NCBI GenBank assembly: GCA_018266435.1
Contig: JAFEAL010000021.1
Span: 22,721-86,720 of the forward strand
Direction of reading: 5' to 3'
Origin: Bacteroidota bacterium
GTDB lineage: Bacteria; Bacteroidota; Bacteroidia; Cytophagales; Cyclobacteriaceae
DNA length: 64,000 nt
A program made the translations under genes and the position numbers. Positions 17,673-26,200 of this stretch are shown here, piece after piece; within the stretch, counting starts at the first letter, position 1, and each line of letters opens with the position of its first letter. The notes under the pieces were generated by a model, which ran no database searches, was not told the DNA's origin, and saw nothing but the letters and a program-made list of their open reading frames with translations.

Positions 17673-18629
17673 TTAATGGAGAATCACCGGATAATAAATG
17701 CCGGTTACCCATTGTGCACTGTCGGGTTGCTCCAGCCGGTTAGTAATCAGGTATTGGTAAGGTATGGCAACGCGCGCATGGTTGTGATCTTGGATGTAAT
17801 ACTCAACCTGAGTCATGGCTTTCGCAATTTTTTTACGATTGCCCTTCACTTCGGTTTTTAAAATTTGCCCCCCTTTCAAGAGCCATTTTGATTTGATCAT
17901 CCCTTTGTCGGGCAGTTGCCGATCGATGGGTATGGCTACCTGTATGTAGTGTTCGTTTGGTTTAAATGAATTTTCGTGAAGCATAGGAAACCCTTTTTCT
18001 TCTGCGTGGTTTTGCCGGATATAATCTTTCAGTTCATCCACTACCTCATAGACCTCAGAAACACGTGCCCGGTGATCCAAAGTCTTTGAGGTGGTGGCTA
18101 CGTACTCAAATAACACGCTCGACTCACTGATGTCCACTCCGTATAAATTTCGTATTAGACTAAAATGCCCTGTCAGGTGGTTTAGAATATCATTAAAAAT
18201 TTCTTTCAGTTGGGAAGACAAAAACAGGCCCTTTATTCTTTCGACTGGATTGGTCGGCAATAAGATAACCGAAGAAAGGCTGACGATTACCTCATCATTG
18301 GACTGAGGTATAAGAGTTAATGTAGTTTGAAAACTCCACGAACCCGATGATGCAGTGAATATAAAATTATTCAAGAGTGTTTGCCGTTTGAGAAAAGTAA
18401 ATTTGCCTGCAGACAAAATCATAGAATCTCCAGTTCGAATCACTTTTCCGGGCCACCAGTTATGCCATACGGTGTCTTTCAGCAGTTGCCTGCTTAGGGC
18501 ATTGCCCGTAGCATGAAACCGGGTCTGTTGGTACACATTCGATTGCAATGGCAGTAAAACCGCTATGGCTAACAGAATGACCAAGATAGCGCACAAAAAA
18601 ATCCAGATTTTCTTTCGAGTTGATTGCAT
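17673..18629 (-). CDS. membrane-anchored protein with SRPBCC-like and GyrI-like domains
   Basis: A 318-residue protein from the ATG at 18629, preferred because it places a basic stretch (MQSTRKK) before one membrane helix (about residues 8-25). The middle resembles polyketide-cyclase/SRPBCC-type proteins ('LKDTVWHNWWPGKVI'), and the last 150 residues, ending in 'EQPDSAQWVTGIYYPVI', resemble the GyrI-like small-molecule-binding fold found in AraC-type effector domains. I assign these domains by pattern only. It is divergent from the secreted GH65 gene, with a short palindrome between the two, so it could take part in sensing, but there is no DNA-binding domain. Confidence 0.6.
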   Translation of the reverse strand: MQSTRKKIWIFLCAILVILLAIAVLLPLQSNVYQQTRFHATGNALSRQLLKDTVWHNWWPGKVIRTGDSMILSAGKFTFLKRQTLLNNFIFTASSGSWSFQTTLTLIPQSNDEVIVSLSSVILLPTNPVERIKGLFLSSQLKEIFNDILNHLTGHFSLIRNLYGVDISESSVLFEYVATTSKTLDHRARVSEVYEVVDELKDYIRQNHAEEKGFPMLHENSFKPNEHYIQVAIPIDRQLPDKGMIKSKWLLKGGQILKTEVKGNRKKIAKAMTQVEYYIQDHNHARVAIPYQYLITNRLEQPDSAQWVTGIYYPVILH

Positions 18630-18679
18630 ATTATCCCCGCTCAATACCGAAAAATAAATTATTTTTTTTGAATTTTTGA

Positions 18680-18695
18680 AGCGGAATATACCGCT
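18680..18695. promoter_or_regulatory. palindrome in divergent promoter before GH65 gene
   Basis: AGCGGAATATACCGCT is a 16-base near-palindrome (seven of eight pairs match). It lies between the minus-strand GyrI-like gene and the GH65 hydrolase start at 18724, where an operator would be expected. No bound protein can be named. Confidence 0.35.
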
Positions 18696-18723
18696 CTGTC
18701 ATTTAATTTTAACCAAGAATAAA

Positions 18724-20757
18724 ATGAAAGAGAAATACATCTTGTTGCTGCTGTTTATTGTGTTCCGAACAGTGAACTATGCGCAGACTTCGGATACGTG
18801 GAAGGTCTTTTCGGGAGTTATTGACCCCAAAAATTATTACGGTGTAACCGTTGCCAATGGCATGATCGGATTGGTGTCTTCGCCTGAACCAATGAAAGTG
18901 AAAGACGTAGTGCTAAACGGTGCGTACGACTACTACCAGCGAGGCCGTGTTTCTAATATTTTGAAAACATTCAATGCGGCCAACATGAATCTGGAAGTAG
19001 ATGGACAACGCATCAATCGCGCATCTATTTCAAACTATGCCCAAATCTTGAACATGAAACAGGCTTCGCTAACCACCACGTTTGAGGTGACTGATAAAAT
19101 TTCGGTTTCACATACGTTGATGGCCTTGCGCCATTTGCCCTATTCAGCACTGTTAATTGTAGAAATTAAAGCCAAAAAAAATGCAATGATTACACCCATG
19201 AGTGTGATTGAAGCTCCTGATCATTTAACCGATGTAAGAAACCTATACAGCGAAATTGACCGGCCCCATGTTTTAATCCCATTGATGACCTCGGTGGCCA
19301 AAAGCCCATCCGGAAAATTGACAGTGGCTGCCAGTAACAGTTTTATTTTTGATGAACCCAAGGGACAAGAACCCAAATTGATTCACGAAGATTGGGATTA
19401 TAATATGCACTTGGCAAAGTTTACCAAACAACTCAAAGCCGGTGAAACATACCGGTTTGCCGTGGTGTCAACGGTCACTTGTTCTTCGCAATACAATGAC
19501 CCGATGAATGAAGCCGAGCGGCTCACCATCTTTGCTAAGTTAGAAGGCACACAGCGGCTACTTCAGCATCACTTGGAAGCATGGAATGAACTATGGAAAA
19601 GTGATTTAGTCATTGAAGGAGATGATCAGGCACAGCGCGATGTGCGATTTGCTTTATACCATTTGTATTCGTTCGCGAGAGCTGGCACCGCCCACAGCTT
19701 GTCGCCTATGGGGCTTTCAGGGCTGGGATATAATGGTCATGTGTTTTGGGATACCGAGTTGTGGATGTACCCCCCGCTGTTAATGCTGCAACCCGAAATA
19801 GCAAAATCAATTTTAGAGTACCGCTTTCAAAAGTTAGAAGCCGCTAAAAAGAACGCTTTTTCTCACGGCTATAAAGGAGCTATGTTCCCGTGGGAATCTT
19901 CGGCTGAAGGAACGGAAGACACACCGGTGTGGGCCTTGACCGGGCCGTTTCAACAACACATTACCGCTTGCGTGGGCTGGGCTTTTTGGAAATACTACCA
20001 GGTAACCAAAGATAAAATTTGGCTGCGCGACCGCGGCTATCCGGTATTGAAAGAAGCAGCCGATTTTTGGGCAAGCCGGGTAGAGCGTAAAGGCTCCGGA
20101 AAATTTGAAATCAACAATGTAATTGGAGCGAACGAGTGGCAAGAGAACATCGATAACAATGCATTTACTAATGGAATTGTTATCACAGTATTGCGCTATG
20201 CCACACAGGCAGCTAAGGAACTTAGCATAATTCCTGATCCCGATTGGGAAGTAGTGGCTCAAAATATACCGATCTTAAAATTTCCTGATGGAACAACAAA
20301 AGAGAATTCAACCTATACCGGTGAAATGATCAAGCAAGCCGATGTGAATTTGCTGGCCTACCCTTTAGATGTTATCACTGATCCGGCTCAGGTTGAAAAA
20401 GACTTAAACTATTATGAGCCGCGCATTTCACCGAATGGCCCCGCCATGGGCAACTCGGCCTTATCTACCCTGTACTCCAAATTGGGTAAAGTAGAAAAAG
20501 CGTACGAGCTTTTTAACAAAAGCTATAAGCCTAATCAAGTGCCTCCTTTTGGCGTGCTGGCCGAAACACCGGGAGGAACCAATCCTTATTTTGCAACCGG
20601 AGCAGGAGGCTTTTTACAGGCTGTGATTTTTGGATTTGGCGGGTTGCAGATCACCGACCAGGGGATTATTCAGAATCGAACGAAGTTACCCAAAAACTGG
20701 AAGAGCCTGACCCTAAAAGGCATAGGTGCGGAGCATGCCGAGTACCGGGTAAAATGA
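18724..20757 (+). CDS. secreted GH65 alpha-glucosidase, kojibiose hydrolase-like
   Basis: A 677-residue glycoside hydrolase family 65 protein. The ATG at 18724 is chosen because it opens a signal peptide (MKEKYILLLLFIVFRTVNYA). The catalytic (alpha/alpha)6 barrel shows 'GYNGHVFWDTELWMYPPLL' and 'GANEWQENIDNNAFTNGI', whose Glu471 is the general acid. A second glutamate, Glu614 in 'LAETPGGTNPYFATGAGGF', takes the place of the phosphate-binding residues of GH65 phosphorylases. Characterised kojibiose hydrolase from Flavobacterium johnsoniae uses an acid and a base glutamate at nearly these positions, so this is most likely an inverting hydrolase that cuts kojibiose or a similar alpha-glucoside in the periplasm. 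Exact substrate is inferred. Confidence 0.85.
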   Translation: MKEKYILLLLFIVFRTVNYAQTSDTWKVFSGVIDPKNYYGVTVANGMIGLVSSPEPMKVKDVVLNGAYDYYQRGRVSNILKTFNAANMNLEVDGQRINRASISNYAQILNMKQASLTTTFEVTDKISVSHTLMALRHLPYSALLIVEIKAKKNAMITPMSVIEAPDHLTDVRNLYSEIDRPHVLIPLMTSVAKSPSGKLTVAASNSFIFDEPKGQEPKLIHEDWDYNMHLAKFTKQLKAGETYRFAVVSTVTCSSQYNDPMNEAERLTIFAKLEGTQRLLQHHLEAWNELWKSDLVIEGDDQAQRDVRFALYHLYSFARAGTAHSLSPMGLSGLGYNGHVFWDTELWMYPPLLMLQPEIAKSILEYRFQKLEAAKKNAFSHGYKGAMFPWESSAEGTEDTPVWALTGPFQQHITACVGWAFWKYYQVTKDKIWLRDRGYPVLKEAADFWASRVERKGSGKFEINNVIGANEWQENIDNNAFTNGIVITVLRYATQAAKELSIIPDPDWEVVAQNIPILKFPDGTTKENSTYTGEMIKQADVNLLAYPLDVITDPAQVEKDLNYYEPRISPNGPAMGNSALSTLYSKLGKVEKAYELFNKSYKPNQVPPFGVLAETPGGTNPYFATGAGGFLQAVIFGFGGLQITDQGIIQNRTKLPKNWKSLTLKGIGAEHAEYRVK

Positions 20758-20785
20758 AGTTGAAATAATTAAAATTAAAAAATAA

Positions 20786-22111
20786 ATGAAAAAATATTTA
20801 TCAGTTGGTGTGATAGCGGCTGTTGTTTTTGCGTGCAATTCAACGTCATCGGAATACAAAACTAAAGTTAATGACCCCGAATTTTTACACCGGTCGATGA
20901 AGGAAGTTACGGATCGCATTGTGCACGATATTTTTTCACCACCTGTGGCGAGCAGAATTTATGCGTATGCCTCAGTGGCCGGGTATGAAGCAATTATCCA
21001 TCAGGATAAAAATTACCTGAGCATGGCCGGCCAACTTCATGGGTTGAAAAAATTTCCTCAGCCCGATTCAACTAAAGAATATTGCTACCCACTGGCCGCA
21101 ACGGAAGCAATGTTGAAGGTGGGCCGTGCTTTAATTTTTTCAGAAGAAGACCTCGATAAATTTTACGAACAGGAGTTGGCCCGCTTTAAAGAAGCAGGTG
21201 TGCCAAGCGATGTGTTCGATCGCTCGGTAGCATTTGGCGACAGCGTAGCCAAACACGTGATGGCCTGGGCTGACAAAGATAACTACAAGCAGACCCGCAC
21301 GTTTCCTAAGTACACCATTGAAAGAAATCCGGCCACCTGGCAACCCACACCGCCCGCATACATGGATGCCGTTGAGCCACACTGGGATAAAATCAGAACG
21401 TTTGTGATGGACTCAGCTTCACAATTCAAACCGCTGCCGGTAGTCACGTACTCAAAAGAAAAGAACAGTGAGTTTTATAAAATTGCAAATTATGTTTATC
21501 AAACCGGTGTGAACTTAACCACCGAACAACGGGCCATTGCCAGTTTTTGGGATTGTAATCCATTTGTGATGAATGTGAAAGGACACGTGATGTTTGCCAC
21601 CAAAAAAATTTCACCGGGCGGGCATTGGATTAATATTACGCGCGTAGCCTGCACCCAAAGTCATTGGGATGCCGTGAAATCGGCTGAAGCATACATGCGC
21701 ACCTCGCTGGCCATAGCTGATGCCTTCATCAGTTGTTGGGAAGAAAAATACCGATCGAAACTGGTGCGTCCTGAAACATATATTCATGAGAACATTGACC
21801 CCAACTGGGCGCCTTTGTTACAAACACCTCCCTTCCCTGAGTACTCCAGCGGACATAGTGTGGTTTCGGCTGCAGCACAAGTACAACTCACTAATCTTTT
21901 TGGAAATCAGTATGCCTACACAGATTCCACTGAGGTTGAATACGGCATGCCGCCCAGAAGTTTTACCTCCTTCAAACAAGCGTCTGAAGAGGCAGCCATC
22001 AGCCGGGTGTATGGAGGAATTCATTATATGCCGGCTTGTGAAAACGGAAAGGTAGAAGGGATAGGGGTAGGGGAATGGGTCTGGAGCAGATTGAAAACAA
22101 AAAAGAATTAG
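20786..22111 (+). CDS. vanadium-dependent haloperoxidase-like PAP2 lipoprotein
   Basis: A 441-residue protein with lipoprotein signal MKKYLSVGVIAAVVFAC (Cys17). The C-terminal half matches the PAP2/vanadium haloperoxidase superfamily: 'EYSSGHSVVSAAAQV' (PSGH-like motif with the catalytic histidine) and 'SRVYGGIHYMPACENGK' (SRxxxGxHxxx motif). Members are either acid phosphatases or vanadate-using haloperoxidases; the acidic or lysine residues that separate the two cannot be judged without alignment. It starts 28 bases after the GH65 hydrolase and belongs to the same transcript, although its link to sugar use is unclear. It would act in the periplasm or at a membrane surface. Confidence 0.8.
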   Translation: MKKYLSVGVIAAVVFACNSTSSEYKTKVNDPEFLHRSMKEVTDRIVHDIFSPPVASRIYAYASVAGYEAIIHQDKNYLSMAGQLHGLKKFPQPDSTKEYCYPLAATEAMLKVGRALIFSEEDLDKFYEQELARFKEAGVPSDVFDRSVAFGDSVAKHVMAWADKDNYKQTRTFPKYTIERNPATWQPTPPAYMDAVEPHWDKIRTFVMDSASQFKPLPVVTYSKEKNSEFYKIANYVYQTGVNLTTEQRAIASFWDCNPFVMNVKGHVMFATKKISPGGHWINITRVACTQSHWDAVKSAEAYMRTSLAIADAFISCWEEKYRSKLVRPETYIHENIDPNWAPLLQTPPFPEYSSGHSVVSAAAQVQLTNLFGNQYAYTDSTEVEYGMPPRSFTSFKQASEEAAISRVYGGIHYMPACENGKVEGIGVGEWVWSRLKTKKN

Positions 22112-22142
22112 AGATTATTTTTAGTTGAAACGCCAAATTAAC

Positions 22143-23114
22143 ATGAAACGGATCGCCATTGTTGGCCCCATTCCGCGTGACCACATCATCACTTACCAGG
22201 GTGAATTGATTCAAAAATGGGGATGTGTTACCCACCCGGTCATTGCATTGTCTGTGATGGCTGGAAATAAAATGGAAGTGATTCCGGTTTCGCACCTGCG
22301 CAAAGTTGACCTGGATAATGTAAAAGAAGTATTTCACGGATACTCAGGGATTAACCTCAGTCACCTTACTATAAAAAATGATCAGGGAGATATCATCAGC
22401 CTGAAATTTGTAGATGTCAACAACCGCTTAGAGCGGCAGACGGGCTTTATGGATCCCATCGTGCCAGACGATTTTAAAAAACTACTCACCTGCCAGGTGT
22501 TTGTCTTCATCCCCATCAGCGATTATGAAATCGCACTCGATACCTTAAAGTTTTTAAAGAAAAAAAGTAAGGGCATCATTGTATTTGATGCACACGGCCC
22601 TACCACGGCTTGCTTGGTAAACGGAGAGCGACAACGCAAGTTCTGGATCGACCGCGACTTATGGTTGCCCTATATTGATGTATTGAAGATGAACCTGGAA
22701 GAGGCCCAGTCTTCCTGGTTTAAAAAAGAATATGAATCTTCTGACTTTTCCATTTCAGAAGAACCCGATCGTGATTCGCTCCGGGCATTTGCCGACCATT
22801 GCCTGAACCACGGTGTGAAGGCCGTTTACATTACCGTAGATTCGCGCGGATGCCTGGTGTACTTTCGTCAACGAAAAAAAACAGTAGAAGAAATGGTGCC
22901 GGCCATAAAAGTGCAGCAAGTCATTGATACCACAGGTTGTGGCGATTCATTTGCCGGTGGCCTTGGTTTTGGGTTATTGCAAAAACCAACTGATTACATC
23001 GGAGCGGCAAAATATGGTAATGCATTGGGAGCGCTGCGTACTCAGGGAAAAACATTTGATGTGTTCAAGCCACTGAACGAAACAAACCTGATTATTAAAA
23101 ATGGCCACATATAA
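22143..23114 (+). CDS. PfkB-family carbohydrate kinase
   Basis: A 323-residue ribokinase/PfkB-type sugar kinase. The ATG at 22143 (MKRIAIVGPIPRDHII) begins the first beta-strand; a TTG 18 bases earlier is less likely. The family signature 'DTTGCGDSFAGGLGFG' contains the catalytic base Asp268, and 'VFDAHGP' and 'VYITVDSRGCLVYF' are core strands of the fold. It phosphorylates a sugar or nucleoside with ATP in the cytosol; the exact substrate cannot be read. Its place between the GH65 hydrolase and beta-phosphoglucomutase suggests a sugar released by this locus, such as glucose, but PfkB enzymes more commonly use furanoses. Confidence 0.85.
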   Translation: MKRIAIVGPIPRDHIITYQGELIQKWGCVTHPVIALSVMAGNKMEVIPVSHLRKVDLDNVKEVFHGYSGINLSHLTIKNDQGDIISLKFVDVNNRLERQTGFMDPIVPDDFKKLLTCQVFVFIPISDYEIALDTLKFLKKKSKGIIVFDAHGPTTACLVNGERQRKFWIDRDLWLPYIDVLKMNLEEAQSSWFKKEYESSDFSISEEPDRDSLRAFADHCLNHGVKAVYITVDSRGCLVYFRQRKKTVEEMVPAIKVQQVIDTTGCGDSFAGGLGFGLLQKPTDYIGAAKYGNALGALRTQGKTFDVFKPLNETNLIIKNGHI

Positions 23115-23156
23115 ACTCAAATACTCAATCCAGATTTTATAATTTTTTATAATGCT

Positions 23157-23804
23157 ATGATTCAAGCGGTAATATTTGATCTGGATGGCGTATTGGTGGA
23201 TACGGCCCATTATCATTTTTTGGCGTGGCAGCGGTTAGCTAAAGAATTAGGTATCCATTTTACAGAACAAGAAAACGAGCAGTTGAAAGGCGTGAGCCGG
23301 ATGCGCTCACTGGAGATCATCCTCGAAATGGGCAACCTGCAACTGAGCCTCGATGAAATGAATAAACTGGCCGAAAAAAAAAATAAATGGTTTGTGCAGT
23401 ACATCAATAAGATCAAACCTGATGAAATTTTTCCCGGAGTAAAAGAATTGATTCAACGCATTCGCGAAAGCAAAATAAAAGTAGCCCTGGCATCGAGCAG
23501 TAAAAATGCGAACACAGTCTTAGATTTATTGCACATCAAAAATATTTTTGATGCCTTGGTAGATGGCACCATGATTACCCACACCAAGCCCGATCCTGAA
23601 ATATTTTTATTAGCTGCCAAAAAACTGAATGTGCTTCCCTCGCAGTGTTTGGTTTATGAAGATGCCGAGGCGGGTGTGGATGCCGCCCTTGCGGCCGGAA
23701 TGAAATGTGTAGGGGTAGGTTCACCCAACACCTTGCGGTCAGCTCACTTTGTTGTAGCCGCTACTCCTGAGTTTACCCTGGAAAAAATTAAAAGCATTGT
23801 TTAA
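23157..23804 (+). CDS. pgmB: beta-phosphoglucomutase
   Basis: A 215-residue HAD-superfamily enzyme, the usual length for beta-phosphoglucomutase. The N-terminal 'VIFDLDGVLVDTAHYHFLAW' holds nucleophile Asp8 and acid/base Asp10; 'GVSRMRSLEIIL' is the substrate-specific cap segment; 'ALASSSKNA' and 'VYEDAEAGVDAALAAGM' are HAD motifs II and IV. The enzyme converts beta-glucose 1-phosphate to glucose 6-phosphate. This is exactly the product of the GH65 phosphorylase whose gene starts 14 bases downstream, a pairing that recurs in maltose and kojibiose pathways. Confidence 0.92.
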   Translation: MIQAVIFDLDGVLVDTAHYHFLAWQRLAKELGIHFTEQENEQLKGVSRMRSLEIILEMGNLQLSLDEMNKLAEKKNKWFVQYINKIKPDEIFPGVKELIQRIRESKIKVALASSSKNANTVLDLLHIKNIFDALVDGTMITHTKPDPEIFLLAAKKLNVLPSQCLVYEDAEAGVDAALAAGMKCVGVGSPNTLRSAHFVVAATPEFTLEKIKSIV

Positions 23805-23818
23805 AAACTATTCTTAGT

Positions 23819-26098
23819 ATGAAGCACTATTTGAAACCCCACGAGTGGCTGATTGTAGAAGAAGGATTTGATGCACATCACCACCGGATTTCAGAAAGCA
23901 TTTTCAGTTTGGGCAATGGCCGCATGGGCCAGCGCGCTAATTTTGAAGAGACTTATTCGGGCGATTCACATCAAGGTACGTATGTAGCCGGAATTTATTA
24001 CCCGGATAAAACCCGCGTAGGCTGGTGGAAGAACGGATACCCCGAGTATTTTGCTAAAGTACTGAATGCACCGGATTGGATCGGTATAAAAATCAAAATA
24101 GGAAAACACGAGGTGGACTTGAACCGATGCAAGGTAACGGGCTTTAAACGCACACTTGACATGAAGAAAGGAATTCTCTACCGGTCATTCACCGCTACGT
24201 TGCCTGACGGAAAAAAGGTAGTTGTAAATACCCAACGGTTTTGCAGCATGGCCGATGGTGAAATTGGGGCAATCCGGTATAGTATAACCCCTGTTAATTT
24301 TTCGGCTCAGGCAACTATCACACTTCCGGTAAATGCCGATGTGGTAAACAAAGATTCTAACTACGATGAAAAATTCTGGAACGAAGTGAGCCAGGAAGCA
24401 AAGGCTGGCATTGCCTTGGTCACAGCCGAAACCAAAAAGACTTTTTTTCAGGTAACTACCGCAATGAGCTATTCCATCGAAACCGCAGGCAAGACTGTAA
24501 AAGGAAAAGTGAAGGCTTCAAAAAAAGAAAAATATGCCGACAATACTGTGACGATCGGATTAAAAAAAGGAGTGGAGACGGTCATCTATAAATATGCCGC
24601 AGTTCTTTCGTCAGAAAATCATTCGAAGAAAAAAATACAAGATCAGGCAAAGAAAAAATTAAAAAACATCACAACAAAAGGTTACGAGAAGTTAGCGAAT
24701 GAGCACATCTCCGTATGGAGTGATATCTGGAAAAAATGCGACATCACCATTGAAGGTGATAGTGCAGCACAGCAAGGAATCCGTTTCAATATCTTTCAGT
24801 TGATGCAAACCTACACCGGTGATGACGAACGACTGAACATCGGCCCAAAAGGATTTACCGGAGAAAAATATGGCGGCAGCACGTATTGGGACACTGAAGC
24901 CTATTGCCTGCCCTTTTACCTCGGCACAACCAACCCAAGAGTAGCACGCAATCTTCTGGTATATCGTTACAAACATTTACCCAAAGCCATAGAAAATGCC
25001 AGGAAGCTGGGCTTTAAAGACGGGGCTGCATTTTATCCTTTCGTTACCATGAATGGCGAAGAATGCCACAACGAATGGGAAATTACATTTGAAGAGATTC
25101 ACCGCACCAGCGCCATGGCGTATGCCATGCGCGATTACATTGACTACACAGGTGATAAAAATTACTGGACCGAACATGGTCTTGAAGTGCTGATTGGTAT
25201 TGCCCGTTTCTGGGCACAGCGCGTAAACTGGTCGAAGGATAAAAACCAATATGTCATTCTCGGTGTAACCGGCCCAAACGAATACGAAAACAATGTAAAC
25301 AATAATTGGTACACCAATTACCTCGGGGCCTGGACTCTGCGCTTTACCATGCAAGCCATTGATTTTGTAAAAAATAATTCGCCCGAAAAATATAAGTCAC
25401 TGGTGGCCAAGCTCCGCTTCAATGAAAATACAGAAACCGAACAATGGAAAGACATTTCGGCCAAGATGTATTACCCACAAGATCAAACACGTGGCGTTTA
25501 TCTTCAACAAGATGGTTTCTTAGACAAGGAATTGATTCATGCTAAAGACCTGAAACCCGAAGACCGGCCGCTCAACCAAAAATGGTCGTGGGACAGGATT
25601 CTCCGCTCATGCTTTATCAAGCAGGCTGATGTGCTGCAGTGTATGTATTTGTTTGAAGATGACTTTACGCTTGACCAGATCAAGCGCAATTTTGATTTCT
25701 ACGAACCGATGACGGTGCACGAATCTTCCTTATCGCCTTGTGTTCACGCTATCCTTGCTTCTAAATTGGGTTACAACGAGAAAGCCTACGAAATGTATTT
25801 GCGCACCTCACGCCTCGACCTGGATGACTATAACAACGACACCGAAGACGGTTGTCACATTACCAGCATGGCAGGCACGTGGATGAGTGTAGTAAAAGGA
25901 TTTGGCGGAATGCGTGTGCGCGATGGTGTATTACAACTCAGCCCATTTATTCCTGATCAATGGCAATCTTATTCTTTTAGGCTTGAATTCAAAAATCGGG
26001 TACTGAAAGTAATCGTCTCGAAAGGAAAAACTGATGTGTTGTTAGAATCTGGCGAGCCACTGGAGATTGTGCTCAATGAGAAGGTAGTAAAACTGTAA
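23819..26098 (+). CDS. cytosolic GH65 disaccharide phosphorylase (maltose/kojibiose type)
   Basis: A 759-residue glycoside hydrolase family 65 enzyme without a signal peptide, so cytosolic. An N-terminal beta-sandwich (to about residue 270) precedes the helical barrel with 'YGGSTYWDTEAYCLPFYL' and the catalytic 'GPNEYENNVNNNWYTNYL', whose Glu488 aligns with the general acid of Lactobacillus maltose phosphorylase. Unlike the secreted paralogue at 18.7 kb it has 'EDGCHITSMAGTWMS' in the phosphate-binding region, as expected of phosphorylases. It would split an alpha-glucosyl disaccharide with phosphate into beta-glucose 1-phosphate and glucose. Whether the substrate is maltose, kojibiose, nigerose or trehalose is open; the hydrolase neighbour favours kojibiose. 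Confidence 0.88.
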   Translation: MKHYLKPHEWLIVEEGFDAHHHRISESIFSLGNGRMGQRANFEETYSGDSHQGTYVAGIYYPDKTRVGWWKNGYPEYFAKVLNAPDWIGIKIKIGKHEVDLNRCKVTGFKRTLDMKKGILYRSFTATLPDGKKVVVNTQRFCSMADGEIGAIRYSITPVNFSAQATITLPVNADVVNKDSNYDEKFWNEVSQEAKAGIALVTAETKKTFFQVTTAMSYSIETAGKTVKGKVKASKKEKYADNTVTIGLKKGVETVIYKYAAVLSSENHSKKKIQDQAKKKLKNITTKGYEKLANEHISVWSDIWKKCDITIEGDSAAQQGIRFNIFQLMQTYTGDDERLNIGPKGFTGEKYGGSTYWDTEAYCLPFYLGTTNPRVARNLLVYRYKHLPKAIENARKLGFKDGAAFYPFVTMNGEECHNEWEITFEEIHRTSAMAYAMRDYIDYTGDKNYWTEHGLEVLIGIARFWAQRVNWSKDKNQYVILGVTGPNEYENNVNNNWYTNYLGAWTLRFTMQAIDFVKNNSPEKYKSLVAKLRFNENTETEQWKDISAKMYYPQDQTRGVYLQQDGFLDKELIHAKDLKPEDRPLNQKWSWDRILRSCFIKQADVLQCMYLFEDDFTLDQIKRNFDFYEPMTVHESSLSPCVHAILASKLGYNEKAYEMYLRTSRLDLDDYNNDTEDGCHITSMAGTWMSVVKGFGGMRVRDGVLQLSPFIPDQWQSYSFRLEFKNRVLKVIVSKGKTDVLLESGEPLEIVLNEKVVKL

Positions 26099-26152
26099 CG
26101 GTGCAGACTTCATCGCGTAAGGTAGAATTATTGAAAATAATTTTAAAACAAG

Positions 26153-26181
26153 TTTGACACCATAGTAGTATATTCAATTTG
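26153..26181 (+). promoter_or_regulatory. candidate Bacteroidota promoter for the esterase gene
   Basis: TTTG at 26153-26156 and TCAATTTG at 26174-26181 resemble the -33 (TTTG) and -7 (TAnnTTTG, one mismatch) elements, separated by 17 bases. They also form a direct repeat of TTTGACAC. The -7 element lies about 20 bases before the ATG of the esterase gene, giving that gene a promoter separate from the GH65 transcript. Confidence 0.4.
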
Positions 26182-26200
26182 ACACAAAAAATATTTCAAA

